Source: Paenibacillus graminis (GTDB taxonomy: Bacteria > Bacillota > Bacilli > Paenibacillales > Paenibacillaceae). From it: DNA of 64,000 nucleotides. Each line of letters starts with the position of its first letter. Positions within the stretch are counted from its first letter, which is position 1. The notes below the pieces were generated by a model that was not told where the DNA came from, ran no database searches, and saw only the letters and a program-made list of their open reading frames with translations. The position numbers and the translations under genes are program-made. The stretch spans positions 2,170,001 to 2,234,000 of the forward strand of contig NZ_CP009287.1 in NCBI RefSeq assembly GCF_000758705.1. Direction: 5' to 3'. Positions 45,779 to 54,242 of the stretch are shown one piece after another.

Positions 45779-47104
45779 TTGAAACGGATGAAGTTACGTT
45801 GGCCCATGCTTACCATCCTGGGGCTGCTCCTGTTGTCGGCCGGGTGTGACAGCCGCAGCAATAATCAGGCTGTGCCTTCGCCGTCTCCTGGCACCAGTGA
45901 GAGCCCGTCCGAATTGTCCGGGACCATTGTGATGCTGACGAACCGGATTGACCTGATTGAAGATGGAACTTTCCAAAGCTATGCCGATGAGTTCAAGAAG
46001 AAATATCCGGAAGCCCAAGTGCAATTCGAGGGCCTGTCCAACTATGCCACCGACATACTGGTCCGCCTGTCCACCAAGGATGCCGGAGATGTGCTGCTGC
46101 TTCCGGTGAATCTGCCGGCGAAGGAGCTTAAGCTTTTTTTTGAACCGCTGCCCGCAGAATTGGCTGCACAGGAGAAATTCACGACTTTTAACATCTATGA
46201 GGGCAAAAGATACGGGCTGTCCACAGGCTCGACTACCAGCGGCATCGTCTACAACAAGCAGGCTTTTAAAAAAGCGGGGATTGAGCGGGTGCCGCAAACA
46301 CTCGATGAATTCTATGCAGCCAGTGCCAAGCTGAAACAGGCAGGTATCATCCCGCTGTACATGAATTACGGTGCTGTCTGGCCGCTGCGGGAATGGGGCA
46401 ACAACCTGGTTAATTACATGACCGGCAATCCGGATTATCTGAACAACATGGTGCAGGAGAACGATCCCTGGAAGATTGACAATGAATGGGGCCAAGCGAT
46501 TGCGATTGCCCGGACAATGGTTGCCAAAGGATACGTGGAGGACCAGCTCTTCTCCAACAGCTGGGAGATTTCCAAGACCAAGCTGGCCAAGGGGGAAACG
46601 GGAATGTACCTGCAGGGGAACTGGACAATCCGCCAGATTCTGGATGCCGGTGCGAAGTCTGAGGATATAGGCTTTTTCCCGTTTCCGTATGATAACAAGC
46701 CTACCCACTACGCAGCGCTCAATCCCGATTGGTTCATCGGGGTCAGCAAATTCAGCAAGAATAAGGAGCTGGCTATGGCTTGGGTGGAATATTTTTTAAA
46801 AAAGACCGCCTATACAGCAAATTTCCTTCCCTCCGGCAGCTCGGAAGAGCCAGCCTTGCCGCAATACAGCGAGTTTCTCTCCTATCATCCCAAGCTGGTT
46901 GAGGCTACTGTGCAGACGGATGCCTTTATCGACATGGCGAACCGGGCGAAGCTGTCCTTCTGGTCGGGCGATTATATTCAGGAGCTGCTCGCCGCGCCGG
47001 ATTTGCAGAAATCTTTTGACGAATTAAATGAGAAATGGAAGGAAGCGCGGGAGGGACAGCAGGCTTCTCCCGTACCGCAGGCGGCTGCCGTGCAATCAAG
47101 ATAA
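45779..47104 (+). CDS. Extracellular solute-binding lipoprotein (family 1), probably sensory
   Basis: 441 residues. The lipoprotein signal has the lipobox LLSAGC at about 20-25, followed by a Ser/Pro-rich tether. The mature part is a family 1 sugar-binding protein (IVMLTNRIDLIEDGTF, DVLLLPVNLPAKELKLFFEPL, GLSTGSTTSGIVYNKQAF). It is a diverged paralogue of the protein at 56128. TTG 45779 is the start because AGAGGAGGAA lies 6 bases upstream; ATG 45788 is too far away. There are no permease genes beside it and a kinase precedes it, so I infer a role in presenting manno-oligosaccharides to that kinase. Confidence 0.87.
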   Translation: MKRMKLRWPMLTILGLLLLSAGCDSRSNNQAVPSPSPGTSESPSELSGTIVMLTNRIDLIEDGTFQSYADEFKKKYPEAQVQFEGLSNYATDILVRLSTKDAGDVLLLPVNLPAKELKLFFEPLPAELAAQEKFTTFNIYEGKRYGLSTGSTTSGIVYNKQAFKKAGIERVPQTLDEFYAASAKLKQAGIIPLYMNYGAVWPLREWGNNLVNYMTGNPDYLNNMVQENDPWKIDNEWGQAIAIARTMVAKGYVEDQLFSNSWEISKTKLAKGETGMYLQGNWTIRQILDAGAKSEDIGFFPFPYDNKPTHYAALNPDWFIGVSKFSKNKELAMAWVEYFLKKTAYTANFLPSGSSEEPALPQYSEFLSYHPKLVEATVQTDAFIDMANRAKLSFWSGDYIQELLAAPDLQKSFDELNEKWKEAREGQQASPVPQAAAVQSR

Positions 47105-47122
47105 ATTGTGGAGGTATTTTCA

Positions 47123-48187
47123 ATGGCAAAAAAAGTGACCATGCAAAAAATCGCCGACCATCTCGGCGTCTCCAAGTTTGTTGTCTCCAAATCACTCTCC
47201 GGTAAAGGAGGCGTCAACGAAACTACCCGGGAGCGGGTCATTCAGGCTGCATCCCAGCTAGGGTATTTCACGCAGAAAAATGCTTATGTGCAAAATGTTA
47301 AACGTACGTCCCCGGCGGCCGGCAGTGACCGCAACAAGCAGTCGGTGCTTGTGCTGATGCCGAATATCCGGTCGCAGACCCAGGATTCCCTCTACTGGGG
47401 AAAAATCGTCGACGGCATTGCGCTGGCGCTCGATCAGGTAGGGTTGGGGATGGTGATTGTTTCGGAGCACCGCGCTGATAATTTTATCAATATTCTTAAT
47501 CCTAACGGGCTGCTCGGTCTGGTAGGAGTAGGGCAGATTTCCACCTCCCTCCTGCTGGAGGTTCACCGCATCGGGCTGCCGATGGTGCTGATTGACCATG
47601 AGGACCCGCTGATCCCGAGCGATACCGTGTTCGCCAACAATATCGACTCCATGACCCGGCTGAGCAACCATCTGATGGGCATCGGGCATACGTTGTTTCA
47701 TTTTATCGGCAATATCCGCTACTCGCGCAGCTTCCGTGACCGCTGGATCGGCTTCCGCAGTGCGCTGGAGGAAAACGATATGAAAACTCCGGCTGGCGAT
47801 GATGAGATGCTGGTGCTGGAAGGGATGGAGGACGGCACGTTCCGCGACGATTTCAGGCTCTGGATGGCCAAGCGCAAAAAAGCCAAAACCCTCCCCAGCG
47901 CACTCGTCTGTGCCAACGACTCCACGGCGCTCATCGTCTGTGAGGTGCTGAGGGAGGAAGGCATAGCCATTCCTGCTGACATTTCGGTAACGGGCTTTGA
48001 CAATATTGAAGATGCGATGCGGGGAATTCCGCCGCTCACCACCGTACATGTACCCAAGGAAGCCATGGGCCGTGCTGCCGTGGAGAAGCTGCTGAACCGG
48101 ATTCAGAATCCGTCTGCGCCGCTGGAGAAGATTCTGATCTCCGCTGATATTGTTCACCGGGATTCGGTAGCGGGTCCCCGGAAGTAG
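47123..48187 (+). CDS. LacI-family regulator, first of two
   Basis: A 354-residue repressor. The LacI helix-turn-helix KVTMQKIADHLGVSKFVVSKSLSGKGGVNETTRERVIQAA is at 3-42. A type I sugar-binding-fold core follows, with GLPMVLIDHEDPLIP, FVGNI-like HFIGNIRYSRSFRDRWIGF, ALVCANDSTALIV and DISVTGFDNIE. ATG 47123 follows GTGGAGGT, 18 bases after the binding-protein stop, so it is in the operon kinase-binding protein-LacI. The effector is probably a sugar or sugar phosphate of the mannan pathway (inference). A terminator follows at 48317. Confidence 0.92.
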   Translation: MAKKVTMQKIADHLGVSKFVVSKSLSGKGGVNETTRERVIQAASQLGYFTQKNAYVQNVKRTSPAAGSDRNKQSVLVLMPNIRSQTQDSLYWGKIVDGIALALDQVGLGMVIVSEHRADNFINILNPNGLLGLVGVGQISTSLLLEVHRIGLPMVLIDHEDPLIPSDTVFANNIDSMTRLSNHLMGIGHTLFHFIGNIRYSRSFRDRWIGFRSALEENDMKTPAGDDEMLVLEGMEDGTFRDDFRLWMAKRKKAKTLPSALVCANDSTALIVCEVLREEGIAIPADISVTGFDNIEDAMRGIPPLTTVHVPKEAMGRAAVEKLLNRIQNPSAPLEKILISADIVHRDSVAGPRK

Positions 48188-48316
48188 ATCGGTTAGGCTT
48201 CGCGGAATGCTGGAATAAGCTGTGATTAGGTTTCGCACGGTTTATACGTTAATGCGCACACTTAAAATGGACTCTTTAGTTGTATGAAATGCAGTTATAA
48301 CCTCTGACCCCAATAA

Positions 48317-48355
48317 AAAGGCGGCCCCAGTTTCCACAAGGGCCGCCTTTTACTT
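48317..48355. terminator. Bidirectional terminator between LacI and GH130_1 genes
   Basis: A perfect 11-bp stem AAAGGCGGCCC / GGGCCGCCTTT with a 12-base loop, flanked by A-rich and T-rich sequence on both sides. It can end the plus-strand LacI operon and the converging minus-strand mannan operon. Confidence 0.88.
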
Positions 48356-48404
48356 CTTCTTACTCTCCTATAAAAGAACTTGAGAAGACAATATGAAAGG
48401 TGAA

Positions 48405-48543
48405 GTAACGGAGGGGGAGTTTGGAACTGGAGGCGCGATAGCGTCCGGCTTTGTATTCAGATGTTATCCGCTAAGCGAAGCGGTATAATCAAAAACATCT
48501 GAATACAACAGCGGCCCGAAGTCCAAACATTCCCCGCAGTTAC
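48405..48543. repeat. Structured intergenic element, copy 2
   Basis: About 139 bases, the counterpart of 39655-39789. The outer stem is GTAACGGAGGGGGAGTTTGGA against TCCAAAC...CCCCGCAGTTAC. The central stem TTGTATTCAGATGTT / AACATCTGAATACAA is perfect over 15 bp and encloses a CCGCT...AGCGG hairpin. It sits 42 bases beyond the stop of the GH130_1 gene. Confidence 0.9.
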
Positions 48544-48584
48544 AGCCAACACCCAAATGTAAAGCTCTCAAGTTCAATCCACAA

Positions 48585-49760
48585 CTACTTCAACTGCAAA
48601 TTCCGGTCGATCAAAGCAATCCGCTGCTGTACGCAAGCATAAGAACGAAGCGGGTCTTCAGGGGTATTAAGGACATAATCCAGCATCTGGTCAACCGTTG
48701 TGGTGGCGACATGGATGCGGGTGTCAGACGATGCATAATAGATGTAAATGTCTCCGTTGTCGCGTGCGATCACGCCGTTGCAGAAGACAACATTGGATAC
48801 ATCGCCGACGCGCTCTTCACCATCCGGAGCGATGAAATGTCCGCCCGGCGCGTGCGTGACCTTGTTAGGTTCCTCCAGATCGGACAGGAAGGCGTACAGC
48901 ACATAGCGCAGTCCGGCAGCGGTGTTGCGGACGCCGTGGGCGATGTGCAGCCAGCCGCGGGGCGTTTTGATAGGTGCCGGACCTTGGCCGTTCTTCACTT
49001 CTTTGATCGTGTGGTAATAGCGCTGGTCCATGATGGTCTCGCTTGTAATTACAGCATTTTCGATCGTGTCGGATAATCCCCAGCCGATACCGCCGCCGGA
49101 ACCGGCGTCGATGAAGCCATCCTGCGGCCGGGTATAGAAAGCATATTTGCCGTCTACAAACTCAGGGTGCAGCACTACGTTGCGCTGCTGGGCAGACCCC
49201 GTCTTCAGGTCAGCGAGCCGTTCCCAGGTCTTCAGATCCTTGGTGCGGGTAATGCCGCACTGGGCAACAGCGCTGGACAGGTCGCCATGCGGGGCATCCG
49301 GGTCTTTGCGTTCGGTGCAGAACAGGCCGTAAATCCAGCCGTCGGCATGCTTCACGAGGCGCATGTCATACACGTTGATGTCCGGGTCTTCAGTTTCGGG
49401 AAGCACTACTGGATGATCCCAGAAGCGGAAGCCATCCACACCGCTGTCGCTCTCGGCAACAGCAAAGAAGGATTTGCGGTCATTGCCTTCTACCCGGGCC
49501 ACAATATAGAACTTGCCGTCCAGTTCAATGGCGCCAGGGTTGAAGATGCCGTTAACCCCGATTCTTTCCGCGAAATAAGGGTTGGTCTCCGGATTGAAGT
49601 CGTAGCGCCAGATCAGCGGTGCATGCTCAGCAGTGAGCAGCGGATATTGGTAGCGGTCATAGATGCCGTTGCCGCAGGGAACCTTTTCATTTTTGCGTCC
49701 GATCAGCGCCTCATAACGTTCAGTCAGCTTCTGTTTGCGTTCTTGAAAGATTGTCGTCAT
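48585..49760 (-). CDS. GH130_1 phosphorylase (4-O-beta-D-mannosyl-D-glucose phosphorylase)
   Basis: 391 residues, the length typical of this subgroup. It phosphorolyses mannosyl-glucose to mannose 1-phosphate and glucose in the cytoplasm. [37 protein letters not shown] and [15 protein letters not shown] (proton-donor Asp region) define GH130_1. [19 protein letters not shown] is the shared GH130 segment. There is no signal peptide. Its ATG overlaps the stop of the epimerase gene as TAATG, preceded by AAAGGAG. The epimerase converts mannobiose to mannosyl-glucose, the substrate of this enzyme, so the pair forms a two-step pathway. Confidence 0.92.
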   Translation of the reverse strand: MTTIFQERKQKLTERYEALIGRKNEKVPCGNGIYDRYQYPLLTAEHAPLIWRYDFNPETNPYFAERIGVNGIFNPGAIELDGKFYIVARVEGNDRKSFFAVAESDSGVDGFRFWDHPVVLPETEDPDINVYDMRLVKHADGWIYGLFCTERKDPDAPHGDLSSAVAQCGITRTKDLKTWERLADLKTGSAQQRNVVLHPEFVDGKYAFYTRPQDGFIDAGSGGGIGWGLSDTIENAVITSETIMDQRYYHTIKEVKNGQGPAPIKTPRGWLHIAHGVRNTAAGLRYVLYAFLSDLEEPNKVTHAPGGHFIAPDGEERVGDVSNVVFCNGVIARDNGDIYIYYASSDTRIHVATTTVDQMLDYVLNTPEDPLRSYACVQQRIALIDRNLQLK

Positions 49761-50980
49761 TATTTTGTCTCCTTTATAGTGGATGTTAGGGTAAGCCGCC
49801 CGATCATTTCGAAGCAGGCTCTGCTGTTATGGTAAGGGCATTTCCAGGCGCTGACCTTGGGCTCACGGGCCAGTGGCTGCAGCGTTTCATCAACGCCCCA
49901 GTACCATTCGCCAAGCTTGTGGTCAATGATATATTGGTCAGTAAAAATCCAGGCGTTCTCCGCAGCTTCCAGGAACCGTGTCTCATGGGTCAGCTGATAG
50001 GCGTTGTAGAAGCCGACAATAGCTTCGGCCTGCGGCCACCAGTCTCTGGACTTGTCAATATGACCGCTGCCGTCCGCTTCATTCCAGATTCCGCCGTCTT
50101 CCGCAATGCCCTCCGCCAGCACGGCTTCAGCCATAGAAACGGCTACCTTGCGCACGCGCTGCAGCAGCGCTTCATCTCCAAGCACCTCTGCAGCTTCAAC
50201 CAGCAGCCAGCTGCCTTCGATGTCGTGGCCGTAAGAGATGCTCCGGGACTTCACATGCCACTCTTCGTCCAGGAACAGGTGGAAATGCTTGCCTTCTGCA
50301 TCGATAATATGGTCCAGCATCGTTTCGATCAGCTCCGCCAGCTTTCTTTTCAACTCTTCTGATTTCCAGACCCGGTACAGGCCGGTATAACCTTCCAGCA
50401 CATGCAGATGAGTATTCATAGATTTCTTCTCGTTCATGTCCTTGGAACTGAGACTCAGGTTATCCGTCATCTGCCATTCACGTGACAGAGCTTCAATATA
50501 ACCTTTATAGAGGGGATCATAGCCGTATTTCTCTACAATATGGAATAGGTCAACGGCCTGCTGCAGGGCATCACTGCGCCCGGTAGCATGGTGAAACTCG
50601 GCCAGCGCATAGATGGCAAAAGCCTGGCCATAGATTTGCTTCTTCGGCTGGGAAGGAACCCCGTGCGCGTCCACCATCCAGAACAATCCGCCGTATTCGT
50701 TATCTGTGAAGTGCTGGATAAGGTAGTTGTAGGCGCGTTCAGCCATAGCTAAATATTCTGAAGTGCCATATAACCGGTAAGCGCTCGCAAATGTCCAGAG
50801 GATCCGCGCATTCAGCACAAGGCTTTTCTCCGCGCCAGCTATGACATTCATCTGGTTGCCGATCTCACCGACAAAGCCGCCATGCGCTTCGTCCAGTGAA
50901 TGCTTCATCCAAAAGCCCAGGATATTTTCCTTCAGCTCATTCTCCAGCTGTCTCCGCCATTCCTCAGTTGAAATCTTCAT
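49760..50980 (-). CDS. Cellobiose/mannobiose 2-epimerase (AGE family)
   Basis: 406 residues forming an (alpha/alpha)6 barrel with no signal peptide. It interconverts glucose and mannose at the reducing end of beta-1,4-disaccharides. Family landmarks: [79 protein letters not shown] and [16 protein letters not shown]. These supply the His residues that abstract and return the C2 proton and the Trp residues that hold the sugar. The start follows AAAGGAGTG. It is the second gene of the minus-strand operon GH113-epimerase-GH130_1 (gaps 23 bp and -1 bp). Its natural substrate here is most likely mannobiose. Confidence 0.93.
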   Translation of the reverse strand: MKISTEEWRRQLENELKENILGFWMKHSLDEAHGGFVGEIGNQMNVIAGAEKSLVLNARILWTFASAYRLYGTSEYLAMAERAYNYLIQHFTDNEYGGLFWMVDAHGVPSQPKKQIYGQAFAIYALAEFHHATGRSDALQQAVDLFHIVEKYGYDPLYKGYIEALSREWQMTDNLSLSSKDMNEKKSMNTHLHVLEGYTGLYRVWKSEELKRKLAELIETMLDHIIDAEGKHFHLFLDEEWHVKSRSISYGHDIEGSWLLVEAAEVLGDEALLQRVRKVAVSMAEAVLAEGIAEDGGIWNEADGSGHIDKSRDWWPQAEAIVGFYNAYQLTHETRFLEAAENAWIFTDQYIIDHKLGEWYWGVDETLQPLAREPKVSAWKCPYHNSRACFEMIGRLTLTSTIKETK

Positions 50981-51003
50981 TTTCCCTGATTCACTCCTTT
51001 ATA

Positions 51004-51954
51004 TTACTTATGAGTCTTGGAGCTGTAGTACTCTTTAATGATGGGCGCTGCGGATTTGCCGTACATGCAGTAATCATCGTTCTCCGCCGCCTCTTCAAGC
51101 GGATAGAGCTGGGCCGGCCAATCCCAGAGCATGAAGCCCTGGACCCATTTCCGGCTCTCGCAGCTGTGGAACATCGCCTCGTAATAGCGTTTCTGTTCTT
51201 CCTCGCTCGGTTCGCCTTTTAGGGACCAGTCATTCGGAATCGCGGCACTGCCGGTGCGGCTCGGACAGCCAGCTTCCATGAAGAAAAAGGGCTTATTATG
51301 CTGCTTCACCACGGCCTCAATCCGGTCAAGCTGTGCCTCCCAATCCTGCTCAGGATAGTAGCCGCTGGAGGAAATGACATCAAGGGCATCCCACCAGGTC
51401 ACATTGTCCTCCTGATACTTGTCGCAATTATAGGTAAGGATTCCGTGGTACACCTTGCGGACTTCGGCAATCAGGGTCCGCCACTGTGCTGCGCGTCTGT
51501 CTGACATGACCAGTTCGCAGCCGATGCAGAACATTTCGCAACCGCTTTCTTCGGCAATCGCGGCAAAATGCAAAATAAAGGCAGTGTAAGAGCTGAACCA
51601 ATCCGACCATTTGGGCTCGCACGGAACATCTTTGTCGAAGAAGTTGATGTGGGCGCGCCAAGTGCCGTCTGCGCAGTTCACAATCGGTTTCAGGCATACC
51701 TTCAGGCCAAGTGACTTTGCTGTGCGGATTGCCCATAGGACCTCATCATCGGTAACCGTGGGTTTCTCCCAATAAGGAATTTCTGTGGATTGCGGAGTGG
51801 CCTGGATTGCACTGAAGGCGATAGCGGTCCAGTTCGCTCCGGTCACGGATTGCATAAGCTCCATTGAAGTCTCGGCCGCTTCATTAGCCCAGGTTCCGCG
51901 CCTGCCCATGAAACCCCAGGTAACGCCTCCGACATATTCATTCTGCAGTGACAT
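51004..51954 (-). CDS. Cytoplasmic GH113 beta-1,4-mannanase
   Basis: A 316-residue barrel resembling GH113 mannanases. YVGGVTWGFMGRRGTW is at the N-terminus. The sequence GCEMFCIGCELVMSDRRAAQWRTLI contains the acid/base Glu, and NKPFFFMEAGCPSRTG contains the nucleophile Glu. WVQGFMLWDWPAQLYP closes the barrel. There is no signal peptide or anchor, so it should cut imported manno-oligosaccharides rather than polymer outside the cell. The ATG follows GAGGTAGCTGAG. It is the first gene of the minus-strand mannan operon, transcribed away from the response regulator across a 275-bp AT-rich control region. Confidence 0.88.
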   Translation of the reverse strand: MSLQNEYVGGVTWGFMGRRGTWANEAAETSMELMQSVTGANWTAIAFSAIQATPQSTEIPYWEKPTVTDDEVLWAIRTAKSLGLKVCLKPIVNCADGTWRAHINFFDKDVPCEPKWSDWFSSYTAFILHFAAIAEESGCEMFCIGCELVMSDRRAAQWRTLIAEVRKVYHGILTYNCDKYQEDNVTWWDALDVISSSGYYPEQDWEAQLDRIEAVVKQHNKPFFFMEAGCPSRTGSAAIPNDWSLKGEPSEEEQKRYYEAMFHSCESRKWVQGFMLWDWPAQLYPLEEAAENDDYCMYGKSAAPIIKEYYSSKTHK

Positions 51955-52005
51955 CTCAGCTACCTCGCTTATTTAGAATAGTAGGATTAGGCATCGAAAC
52001 ATTAA

Positions 52006-52053
52006 TGTTATTTTGTTATATTGTTATTATAATTTTGTTATTTAATAATAACA
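52006..52053. promoter_or_regulatory. Cluster of TGTTAT half-sites in the divergent control region
   Basis: TGTTAT begins at 52006, 52014, 52022 and 52036, with an inverted copy (ATAACA) at 52048. The region is very AT-rich and lies between the GH113 operon and the response-regulator gene. It is a candidate binding array for that regulator or a LacI protein. Confidence 0.4.
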
Positions 52054-52229
52054 ATACACAATTAAGTTATAACCCTTTTTAGGCATGATTTCAAGCAGAA
52101 AATGGGCAAAGTAAACTGAAGACTATAAAAGTACAACAGAGTACATATGCTAATAAGATAATGAAGCTTATAATTGATAATGACAGCGCAATCATTTGTA
52201 GCTTTAACTAAACTGGAGGCGATTTGCTG

Positions 52230-52991
52230 GTGATCAGGGTCATGATTGCGGACGATGAGGAAGTGATTCGCCGTGGGCTTGAGAAAATTACTTCCCGAAT
52301 GGATTTGGAAGTTAAGGTTATCGGTTCCTATGGCAATGGATTGGAGGCATGGAATCATCTCCGGGAGCTGGGCCGGGACGATATAGACCTGCTTATAACA
52401 GATATCAAGATGCCGAGAATGGATGGTTTTAAGCTGATTGAAGAGGTAAGAGGGCATTTGAAACACCTCCCCATAGCCGTGCTGAGCGGATTCAGTGAAT
52501 TTGAATATGCCCGCCGGGCCATGCGGCATGGTGTGCTCGATTATTTGCTTAAGCCTATTGAGAAGGCACAGCTCTACGATTTGCTGAAAAGTGTGGAGGA
52601 GAATAAGAAGCTGCGGCCGGCGGCAGCAGAGCCGGAAGAAACACCCCACCAGGCCGCTGAAGGCGGTGAGCACTATGTGGTTGAGCAGACTAAAAGCATC
52701 CTGGAGAAGGAGTATGGCCAGAACTTTGAGCTTGAACGGCTGGCGGAGACTGTGGGGATGAATGCCAGCTACATCAGCAGGCTGTTCAAATTCAAGACAG
52801 GCCAGACGATAACGGACTACCTGATCGGTATCCGCATCGCCAAGGCCAAGGAGCTCCTGATCGGCCAGCCCGATCTGAAAAATTACGAAATTGCCGAAAG
52901 GGTCGGCTACAGCGATCCGGTCTACTTCAATAAGTTGTTCAAAAAAATGTGCGGCATGACGCCGAAGGATTATAAGAGCCGCTGCAGATAA
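52230..52991 (+). CDS. YesN-type response regulator of the mannan locus
   Basis: A short 253-residue regulator. The receiver domain is at about 1-120 (VMIADDEEV, phospho-acceptor Asp in LLITDIKMPRMDG, Lys in YLLKPI). A linker follows without the large middle domain of its relative at 20064. The AraC double helix-turn-helix is at about 150-253 (VGMNASYISRLFKFKTGQTITDY, AERVGYSDPVYFNKLFKKMCGMTP). GTG 52230 is preferred because GGAGGC lies about 10 bases upstream; TTG 52224 and ATG 52242 are possible. No kinase is adjacent; the unpaired kinase at 43880 is the probable partner. It is divergent from the mannan operon it likely activates. Confidence 0.9.
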   Translation: MIRVMIADDEEVIRRGLEKITSRMDLEVKVIGSYGNGLEAWNHLRELGRDDIDLLITDIKMPRMDGFKLIEEVRGHLKHLPIAVLSGFSEFEYARRAMRHGVLDYLLKPIEKAQLYDLLKSVEENKKLRPAAAEPEETPHQAAEGGEHYVVEQTKSILEKEYGQNFELERLAETVGMNASYISRLFKFKTGQTITDYLIGIRIAKAKELLIGQPDLKNYEIAERVGYSDPVYFNKLFKKMCGMTPKDYKSRCR

Positions 52992-53052
52992 AAGAATAGG
53001 CTTGCCGGAAGAAATCTGCTAAAAATACAGACAGAACGGCTTTCAGGTGGCC

Positions 53053-54138
53053 TTAAGAGGAACCCCGCTTACCGCGGGGTTCTTCTGCATGTGCCGGCTG
53101 CACGGTGCTTCCGTTATGAAGCCCGCCTTGAAGCAGAATGTGCTCATAGGGCAGCGAAGGGTTGGCAATCCGCCACAGCATCCGGTCTGCCGCACGATAT
53201 CCGGTTTCCTTAACAGGCAGCGTGGGCCGGGCGATATCCGGGATAATGTTCCGCAGGGACGGCTCCGGTTCCAGACCAATCAGGGAGTAGTCCCCCGGAA
53301 TGCGCTTGCCGGTGGTTTGACAAGCCAGATATACACGGGTTAAGGCTTGCTCCGAGGCGCAGATGAAGGCCGTGGGCTTATACGTTTCGGTCTGGCGCTT
53401 CCATAACGCTGTCCATTCCTCCTGCGGCTGGTTCATTTCAAAGATATGGGAGTCCGGCTCCGCCTGAATCCCGGCTGCTTCCAGGGTCATGCAGAAGGCC
53501 TGCCAGCGCAGCTGATAGCCCCGGCTCAGCCACGGATTTCCAATGTACATTATCCTGCGGTGCCCCATGGCAATCAGATGTCTGGCGGATTGCTGCATGG
53601 CGTCATGGACATTCCAGATGACACTGTCCACATTTGCACCGGGAGGAGGGAAATTGAGCAGAATCCGGGGCATTTTCCGCTGGATCAGATGTGCCTCTAC
53701 GGATTCATCAATTACCGGACTAATAAAAATGCCATCAGCATAAGAGAGATTATGTTTGTTCTCCCATTGTATGAAGGCTTTTGCCGGCTGAAGCCCTTCC
53801 GGGACAAATAATAGTTCTACCTTGTGGCCTGCCTCGCCCAGCCGGTGCTGCACACTCTCCAGGAGAACATGGTGCAGCGGCGACTGCAGGCCCTGCCTGG
53901 CAGCGATCAGAAAGATGAAGCGGCGGCTTTGTCTTGAGTAGACAGGGGTATTCTCAAATAAAAGACTGCGTTCCTGCTCCTTGGTGTGGTAGCCGAGCTT
54001 GTGCGCCAGCAGGAGCACTTCATTTCGGGTGTACTCCGACATGCCGGGGAGGCCCCGGAGGGCCTTGGACACCGTATGGACCGTCAAGCCCAGCTCGGTG
54101 GCGAGGTGCTGCAGCGTTACTTTTTTACGGATAGGCAT
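53053..54138 (-). CDS. LacI-family regulator, second of two
   Basis: 361 residues. The helix-turn-helix KVTLQHLATELGLTVHTVSKALRGLPGMSEYTRNEVLLLA is at about 5-44, followed by a sugar-binding-fold core (ADGIFISPVIDESVEAHL, GHRRIMYIGNPWLSRGYQLRW, PTAFICASEQALTRVYLA, GDYSLIGLEPEPSL). Start 54138 gives the canonical MPIRKKVTLQ; the longer frame to 54198 adds 20 residues that overlap the divergent promoter. It is transcribed away from the FAD oxidoreductase gene, with 104 bp between, and probably regulates it. The hairpin at 53060 lies within its last codons. Confidence 0.9.
   Translation of the reverse strand: MPIRKKVTLQHLATELGLTVHTVSKALRGLPGMSEYTRNEVLLLAHKLGYHTKEQERSLLFENTPVYSRQSRRFIFLIAARQGLQSPLHHVLLESVQHRLGEAGHKVELLFVPEGLQPAKAFIQWENKHNLSYADGIFISPVIDESVEAHLIQRKMPRILLNFPPPGANVDSVIWNVHDAMQQSARHLIAMGHRRIMYIGNPWLSRGYQLRWQAFCMTLEAAGIQAEPDSHIFEMNQPQEEWTALWKRQTETYKPTAFICASEQALTRVYLACQTTGKRIPGDYSLIGLEPEPSLRNIIPDIARPTLPVKETGYRAADRMLWRIANPSLPYEHILLQGGLHNGSTVQPAHAEEPRGKRGSS
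53060..53085. terminator. Hairpin between convergent regulator genes
   Basis: GAACCCCGC pairs with GCGGGGTTC (loop TTACC), then TTCT on the plus strand. It lies inside the last codons of the minus-strand LacI gene and 69 bases after the response-regulator stop, where it can end the plus-strand transcript. Confidence 0.6.
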
Positions 54139-54242
54139 AAGGCAGGTCACTCCTATAAATGAAACAAAAGTGTAAGTAAAATGAGGCTTCAATTTCATTA
54201 TATTATAAGTTTAGTTCATAAGATAACAAGGAGGCCGATGAA

